This document shows positions 7,001-8,750 of a DNA stretch of 8,750 bases, piece by piece. The notes under the pieces were generated by a model. That model did no database searches. It saw only the letters and a list, made by a program, of their open reading frames with translations, and had not been told where the DNA came from. The stretch is taken from positions 1-8,750 of the forward strand of contig JAHISH010000024.1 of assembly GCA_018818365.1 (NCBI GenBank). Reading direction: 5' to 3'. The number at the start of each line of letters is the position of its first letter. Position 1 is the stretch's first letter. A program made the translations under genes and the position numbers. Origin of the DNA: Candidatus Omnitrophota bacterium (GTDB taxonomy: Bacteria > Omnitrophota > Gorgyraeia > Gygaellales > Profunditerraquicolaceae).

Positions 7001-8750
7001 ATACTCTTGTTGTCATCTAAGATCATTTCCCTGATATGCGCGCTTAGTTGCATCATCCTCGAAGAAATCTTATTCTGCTGGCTCTTCAATACAGCTGCTT
7101 CTTCTTCGTTGGTAGCTTCTCCAAGAATATCCAGAGTAATCCACTCCTCTGAAAGCGCATCAAGCTTCTGTATATCCGTGTCTATACTATGGGAACGCAC
7201 GTACTCCGCAAAAGCATGCGTAGTAATATTAAATCCCGCACAGGTATTAAGTCCCGGAACCCGGCGCAGATACGCCAAGCCCATGGCTTTGCCTCCGACC
7301 AGCCGGATATCTGTTTCATCCATTGTAGCCACAAACGGCGGGTGCTTACGCCTACGCTTTGAAACGATAACCCGGTCCTTGATACACCCGACGGGGAGGA
7401 AACGCCCTAGCGAAATAAAACGCATCCCTCTGACTTCAAGGGCAATACCTTTCTCAACCGTGGGGAACTTGCTCAGTGCTGCGACAAGAGGGTAAAGAAC
7501 CGGCTCGAAAGCCCCATAACCATCCTGCAACGATTTGGAAGCCTGTGCTTCCATACCAGCAGTAGCGTCTTCGACAGTAACCACATCTCTGATACACACC
7601 CGGACGCCTTCGGGGACATGTCGCCCCAGTACCTGCGGAGTAAATATGTTCTCTACGCGTATATCCTGTCCTTCTTCCCCGACGACCATTTCAGGAAGTA
7701 TGATATCCCCTGCACGGAGAGTATCGTCGAGAGAACGGCAGGATCCGATCACCAAGACGCGTGTACAGAGCGCATTCTGATCTGCGCACCGCTGGAGCCA
7801 ATCCAAGAACATAACCTGCGAGTCGCCTTCCAGCACCCGCATATTGAGAATGGCAATGCGCCTGCCATCGCTCATGAGCATCAAGCGACCCTGCCATGCT
7901 GGATGAGTAAGTGTGCGTTCATAACGAATGCCGGCTGTTTTGAAAACCTCATTCCAGGCGTCGCAGAACACATCGACATCCCAAACTAAGATCAGGGTAA
8001 AAAGTTTTTCTATGACCGGCAGTTCAGTCGGAGAAGAAACGCTTTTCTCAGATAACTCCGCAGCTACCCATTGCGCCAGCGTAATGCGACAGATTCCCGC
8101 AGCCATCTTCAGTGCTCTCTCCCGCCGCTCATCCATCCCCATAGTAAGGGCAGTATGCAGGGCGAAAACAAGCTCCTGCTCATTAACAGGATTTATGCCA
8201 AGAGCTCCGTCTGCCACCTCAGGATAAGCTCCAATCGTATTGGAGACCACTGCCATGACCGGTGAAAAATCAGCGGCATTCCCGCAAGAGAACGCGTGCA
8301 ACCGCTGGTTAACTTGGTCCAAAAAAGCTGGATCATTCAAAGCTATGAATATCTTAACCACCAGGTTCATGCCGTCTCGGTGTGAATTCACTAATACTAC
8401 GTCGGCGGCTAAACAGAGACCTAACCAGGATTCTTCGGGAGCAAGGTTTGTTACTACGACCGGCCAGTCTCTTGCGAAAGATTCTCTGAACTGATCAGGG
8501 GTCTCTATGATTCCGTCCCATGTGGCACGAGGAGAAAATTCTCTATTGAGCGACCTGGTCAGCGTTTTTATCTCTTCGACTAACCGCGCATATTGGGGAA
8601 TATCAAGCCGGGAAGGAATAAACCAACTCACAAAACAGATTCGGTCTGCCACTTCCGGATTACACCTCAGAAAAATCCTTAAAGCACTGAACCCTTCAAG
8701 GATCCCTTTGGTAAGCTCTGTCCTCTCTCCTCTGGCAATAAGCGTCCTGC
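1..8750 (-). CDS. Internal part of a giant multidomain protein (both ends outside the window)
   Basis: One minus-strand reading frame is open across the window: all 2,916 codons from 8748 to 1 were read and none is TAA, TAG or TGA. No start or stop can be assigned, because the gene runs out of the window at both ends. Recognisable domains appear one after another in this single frame: GT20 glycosyltransferase, phosphorylase-like, PEP-synthase-like ATP-grasp plus phosphohistidine domain, helical regions, a duplicated 91-residue module around a GHKL-like domain, two membrane modules, and a Gfo/Idh/MocA oxidoreductase. SSP motifs separate most of them. Homology is continuous on both sides of most junctions and the frame never shifts, so this is not a row of neighbouring genes. 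Giant proteins of this style are known from Candidatus Omnitrophota; that link is inferred. The overall function is unknown. Confidence 0.97.
1051..1059 (-). other. SSP junction motif (visible residues 2564-2566)
   Basis: Ser-Ser-Pro, encoded TCT TCT CCA, at the precise start of the oxidoreductase domain: the next residues, INVVVIGGLG, are its first beta strand and nucleotide-binding turn. This is the cleanest example of the motif marking a domain start. Confidence 0.85.
1060..1755 (-). other. Membrane module 2, VanZ-like or related family
   Basis: Residues 2332-2563. Five or six hydrophobic spans: LLTFASFILFLQMLIFLTQ (about 1660-1713), TGLLISCGAVWFLLAALFGV (about 1546-1602), GIALIFTLIFQI (about 1408-1443), DFFCSAFTAYIITNFVLLL (1243-1299), YWIALTVFLFWY (1201-1236) and a weaker MAYGVGASLPLV. 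A CLPDFF motif (1294-1308) before one span and GGFDWNDIMAYGVGA near 1129-1173 resemble small membrane proteins with an LPD motif and a final G-x-F-D-x-x-D-x-x-A-Y-x-x-G motif, which also recalls the end of VanZ. Their function is poorly known. The family call is from recalled motifs; the membrane nature is clear. Confidence 0.65.
1756..1767 (-). other. SSSP junction motif (visible residues 2328-2331)
   Basis: Ser-Ser-Ser-Pro, encoded TCT TCT TCT CCC, followed by INAIP, between the HEAT-like helices and membrane module 2. The following SSPIN matches the motif at 1051. Confidence 0.8.
1768..2149 (-). other. HEAT-like helical repeat region attached to membrane module 1
   Basis: Residues 2201-2327. 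Charged helices in pairs: ALEDERRVERCFRFIRRGAEE, DGALRMLLRFVSEERGISRI, then LKDGHPVVRSVSAVYLQYI, VDVIAALLEASCDESDETL and REHAEDSLDVILKGT. The pattern D-x-x-P-x-V-R-x-x-A followed by a second helix is typical of HEAT and armadillo-type repeats, which bind proteins. It probably forms a soluble platform next to the membrane segments. It ends at the SSSP of 1756-1767. Confidence 0.6.
2150..2700 (-). other. Membrane module 1
   Basis: Residues 2017-2200. After an amphipathic start come hydrophobic stretches long enough to span a membrane: FLADLILGSLSGLIIYLFPL (about 2550-2610), VGLIIIGGICSALFTHL (about 2446-2496), a shorter HIGTALVFY (about 2404-2430), and a long pair LLGIIFLIASPLLWWVGY and ATIPLFALVNA (about 2221-2305). 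Between them is the positively charged loop SRNRLKDIAMPSDALAFKRER. Three His residues (HLTHVGAH) lie near 2420-2450. Four or five membrane segments are likely. No transporter family is recognised. Confidence 0.75.
2701..2712 (-). other. SSSP junction motif (visible residues 2013-2016)
   Basis: Ser-Ser-Ser-Pro, encoded TCT AGC TCT CCG, directly before the first membrane module, which begins VWKPLAIFNEL. Confidence 0.8.
2719..2756 (-). repeat. Linker DNA repeat, copy 2
   Basis: Encodes SSP-E-QEENRN-V-P, the near-identical partner of 3361-3398. Here a second SSSP follows within eleven residues (2701-2712), so the linker is framed by junction motifs on both sides (SSP at 2746-2754). Confidence 0.85.
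2755..3078 (-). other. Helical spacer of unknown function
   Basis: Residues 1891-1998 lie between two SSP sites. Acidic and helical: DEKVIRYLSRMLRELHTF, MEAERLIEMVQLLEGLDAF, GIGEKLAQLRTGIDPDARD, IPQLAEALRLRLEGQ. It could form a small helical bundle or coiled coil. No catalytic motif or family is recognised. Confidence 0.6.
3079..3351 (-). repeat. 91-residue protein repeat, copy B
   Basis: Residues 1800-1890. Starts KLEKQVRALLVCAQEAGFDI and aligns with copy A (4216-4488) over its full 91 residues without a gap. Differences concentrate after SAD(L/I)W and in the tail. It retains the Trp-rich helices, the LPKRFTRRRAKKPG basic tail and the junction signature, here SASSP (SSP at 3079-3087). The 1,137-base spacing between copies contains the basic segment and the GHKL-like domain, so duplication of a larger unit, or insertion of that cassette between copies, is possible. 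Confidence 0.9.
3361..3398 (-). repeat. Linker DNA repeat, copy 1
   Basis: Encodes SSP-A-QEENRN-D-P. Matches 2719-2756 at 34 of 38 bases by hand alignment, including an unbroken run of 19 or more identical bases (GTTTCTATTTTCCTCCTGC on the plus strand). The close DNA identity shows recent copying or conversion of the linker. Confidence 0.85.
3388..3399 (-). other. SSSP junction motif (visible residues 1784-1787)
   Basis: Ser-Ser-Ser-Pro, encoded TCA TCC TCT CCG, between the closing strand of the GHKL-like domain (ALHIPVMPQ) and the linker AQEENRNDPNPS that leads into repeat copy B. Confidence 0.8.
3400..3984 (-). other. Domain: degenerate GHKL (histidine-kinase-type) ATPase-like domain
   Basis: Residues 1589-1783. 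The helix LVLGTLIENLFQHEFGDD (3751-3804) has the form of an N box, with Glu-Asn (Asn at 3778-3780) and a downstream His. Then come strands VMRVYLARQ and VGVRVEFWGPG (3676-3702), like the G1 box strand V-x-V-x-D-x-G-x-G. A Gly-rich GFGGMIH (3550-3570) has the form of a G2 box before a helix. Closing strands QHILLGW and HIIALHIPV resemble the last beta-hairpin of the fold. GHKL domains bind ATP in kinases, gyrase, Hsp90 and MutL. Here the key Asp of the G1 box is Phe, so ATP binding is doubtful. No phosphoacceptor His domain is evident. The call rests on motif order only. Confidence 0.45.
3985..4215 (-). other. Basic helical segment, possible helix-turn-helix-like
   Basis: Residues 1512-1588 follow repeat copy A. 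They are rich in Arg, Lys and Gln (APRRREST, YIQQQFQRGRRLSIEELRDY, CRAFRIAGVNPSRR). The pattern of a basic helix, a short LSIEELRDYF helix, and a second helix with AFRIAGV resembles small winged or helix-turn-helix folds, but no specific family is recognised. DNA or RNA binding is only a suggestion. Confidence 0.4.
4216..4488 (-). repeat. 91-residue protein repeat, copy A
   Basis: Residues 1421-1511. The module starts KLEKQLRALLVCAREAGFDI, continues through a Trp-containing helical part (GWKEGMRRAIL, GWVDNKLEDYQQLSADIW) and ends in a basic tail (LPKRFTRPRRKKPG) and the signature SASSA. Copy B at 3079-3351 has exactly the same length; by hand alignment 64 of 91 residues are identical without gaps. 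The SASSA end corresponds to SASSP in copy B, so it is the ninth, variant junction motif. I do not recognise the family. The Lys/Arg-rich tail suggests binding to an acidic partner, or a flexible linker. Confidence 0.9.
4489..4638 (-). other. Short helical segment before repeat copy A
   Basis: Fifty residues between the SSSP motif and repeat copy A. Mostly helical and charged, with QIRIMLIERMLKTLGFNG and LAVRMAFGECRQK. The first part resembles a stretch just upstream at 4783-4830. Function unknown. Confidence 0.6.
4639..4650 (-). other. SSSP junction motif 2 (visible residues 1367-1370)
   Basis: Ser-Ser-Ser-Pro, encoded TCA AGT TCG CCG, followed by VEKEMG. It marks the end of the long phosphorylase/PEP-synthase/helical block. 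Its Ser codons differ from the TCT/TCC pattern at most other SSP sites, and it abuts the hairpin-rich segment. Confidence 0.75.
4645..4700. repeat. Hairpin-rich palindromic segment read through in frame
   Basis: The plus strand carries the 8-base palindrome CCCCGGGG (4651-4658), then a perfect 5-bp stem CCCGC-agaag-GCGGG (4666-4680), then a weaker CCG...CGG pairing (4685-4699). On the minus strand it encodes residues unlike the surrounding helices: T-G-G-C-P-A-F-C-G-K-V-S-P-G, running into SSSP. The look is that of a short extragenic palindromic repeat captured inside a coding sequence at a domain junction. Only one copy is in the window, so this is an inference. Confidence 0.45.
4700..5832 (-). 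other. Unrecognised helical region after the phosphohistidine domain
   Basis: About 378 residues that I cannot assign. It opens with a short beta-rich part (DVRIDENGVIRIRLETEYDLL, residues split around 5535-5590). It then becomes strongly helical and charged: IERLEELVGLRMSLCVELLEHI, FRLALLEALEEEIPDSASLEQ, RNDLLKILILARKHQS, KECPQLWKMILYYAVSYRHP, and a final Arg/Glu-rich helix near 4800-4870. A Gly-rich loop SPGGEAG lies near 5305-5325. It sits where a PEP-synthase family protein would carry its substrate-binding barrel, but it does not resemble that barrel and contains no motif I recognise. It could be a new acceptor or partner domain, or a scaffold. Confidence 0.7.
5833..6153 (-). other. Domain: PEP-utilising mobile (phosphohistidine) domain
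   Basis: Residues 866-972, directly after the ATP-binding domain. The order SGALIGNAGAAVGRLHIV, DDGDIIAVKKT, EGATQSHPAQVGRERNIPV, THNGREVLQLWDGQIVTFDA and TLYLGE matches the swivelling domain of PEP synthases (G...G.v, GdvLvt, GG.t.HaAivaRelgiPavvg, l.dGq.vtvd...g.vy). The phosphorylated His is retained at 5965-5967. In the family it carries phosphate from the ATP-grasp site to the acceptor site. No PEP/pyruvate-binding TIM barrel follows; an unrelated helical region takes its place. Any phosphate acceptor is therefore unknown. Confidence 0.88.
6190..7335 (-). other. Domain: PEP synthase/PPDK-type ATP-binding (pyruvate phosphate dikinase N-terminal) domain
   Basis: Residues 472-853. Landmarks in canonical order: VGGKAMGLAYL (7279-7299 and on), the GFNITTHAFAEY strand and helix, RSSSTAED at 6904-6927 (family RSSATAED), SFAGGH at 6874-6891 (family SFAGQ), HCWASMFNDR, GAPVICINAVEGLGEQF with GLGE at 6547-6558, and DTEFALGEDGVWWALQGRPE ending at 6232 (family DIEWA...LQARPET). 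In pyruvate, water dikinase, PPDK and rifampin phosphotransferase this ATP-grasp domain uses ATP to phosphorylate a His on the next domain. The first Arg of the ATP site (in RSS) and GLGE are kept; the Gln of SFAGQ is Gly here. A long charged insert around 7030-7190 (NEEEAAVL and neighbours) separates the first subdomain from RSS. Activity is uncertain. Confidence 0.9.
7396..8028 (-). other. Domain: probable nucleoside-phosphorylase-superfamily-like fold
   Basis: Visible residues 241-451. The segment RVLVIGSCRSLDDTLRAGD followed by IILPEMVVG resembles the core of purine nucleoside phosphorylase/MTAP proteins, where a V-x-G-x-A-G-G-L strand and turn leads into a GDI(V/I)(L/I)P motif. Upstream GRRIAILNMRVLEGD fits the preceding strands. 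Downstream GYGAFEPVLYPLVAAL followed by GIALEVRGM resembles the helix and strand that carry the substrate-binding Met-Glu in these enzymes. Known members cleave the glycosidic bond of purine nucleosides with phosphate. The match rests on a few motifs and fold order. The usual AGG is replaced by CRS and the ME pair by FE, so the domain may be inactive. Other alpha/beta folds remain possible. Confidence 0.5.
8029..8037 (-). other. SSP junction motif 1 (visible residues 238-240)
   Basis: Ser-Ser-Pro, encoded TCT TCT CCG, directly after the last helix of the GT20 domain and before a new domain starting TELPVIEKL. First of eight SSP sites in the window. Confidence 0.8.
8041..8748 (-). other. Domain: GT20 (trehalose-6-phosphate synthase-like) glycosyltransferase, C-terminal half
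   Basis: Visible residues 1-236. GT20 enzymes transfer glucose from UDP-glucose to glucose-6-phosphate to make trehalose-6-phosphate. Landmarks in family order: GERTELTKGI (equivalent to the OtsA ERLDYSKG stretch, with its Arg and Lys kept), FIPSR near 8608-8622 (the SR of the family), HRDGMNLV at 8359-8382, then GALGINPVNEQELVFAL and a terminal W-containing helix. Only the C-terminal, nucleotide-sugar-binding half is visible; the N-terminal half should lie upstream, beyond 8750. In the family the DGMNLV motif is followed by A-K-E, and that Glu contacts UDP. Here the position is Ile (8350-8352), so UDP-glucose binding may be impaired. The domain ends just before an SSP linker. Assignment to the fold is firm; activity is doubtful. 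Confidence 0.9.

Noticed and set aside
7007..7495. Plus-strand ORF of 162 codons
   Set aside because: Antisense to the first part of the ATP-binding domain, including VGGKAMG; no motif in its own product.
1..8750. Several adjacent genes of one operon rather than one gene
   Set aside because: Separate genes would each need a stop codon, and none occurs in the frame. Domains also pass into SSP linkers without any frame change.

Overview
The whole window lies inside one gene. Reading the minus strand from 8748 down to 1, in the frame whose codons end at 8748, 8745 and so on, I found no stop codon in 2,916 consecutive codons. Both ends of the gene are outside the window. The product is therefore a giant protein of more than 2,900 residues made of unrelated domains in series. 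Every shorter ORF on either strand is a shadow of this frame. There is no intergenic space, RNA gene, promoter, terminator or CRISPR array.

Order from N to C terminus (high to low coordinates): the C-terminal half of a trehalose-6-phosphate-synthase-like GT20 glycosyltransferase (8748-8041); a probable nucleoside-phosphorylase-like fold (8028-7396); a PEP-synthase/PPDK-type ATP-binding domain (7335-6190) and its phosphohistidine swivelling domain (6153-5833), with no PEP-binding barrel after them; a large unrecognised helical region (5832-4700); a hairpin-rich in-frame segment (4700-4645); a short helical piece; repeat copy A (4488-4216); a basic helical segment and a degenerate GHKL-ATPase-like domain (4215-3400); repeat copy B (3351-3079); a helical spacer (3078-2755); a membrane module with a HEAT-like tail (2700-1768); a second membrane module (1755-1060); and a nearly complete Gfo/Idh/MocA-type oxidoreductase (1050-1).

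A short Ser-Ser-Pro signature, (S)SSP, occurs eight times, with one SSA variant. Almost every occurrence lies exactly at a boundary between recognisable modules, so the protein looks punctuated. The two 91-residue copies A and B (64 of 91 residues identical, no gaps) bracket the GHKL-like unit, and both end in the SASS(A/P) signature.

Organism: giant multi-enzyme proteins with SSP-type punctuation fit Candidatus Omnitrophota (formerly OP3), a phylum of small, probably predatory or parasitic bacteria known for extremely long proteins. This assignment is an inference from architecture and recalled knowledge, not from a marker gene. How the parts cooperate cannot be read from the sequence. Several enzyme-like domains have lost residues that active relatives keep, so they may serve as structural or binding modules, or as parts of a polyprotein.
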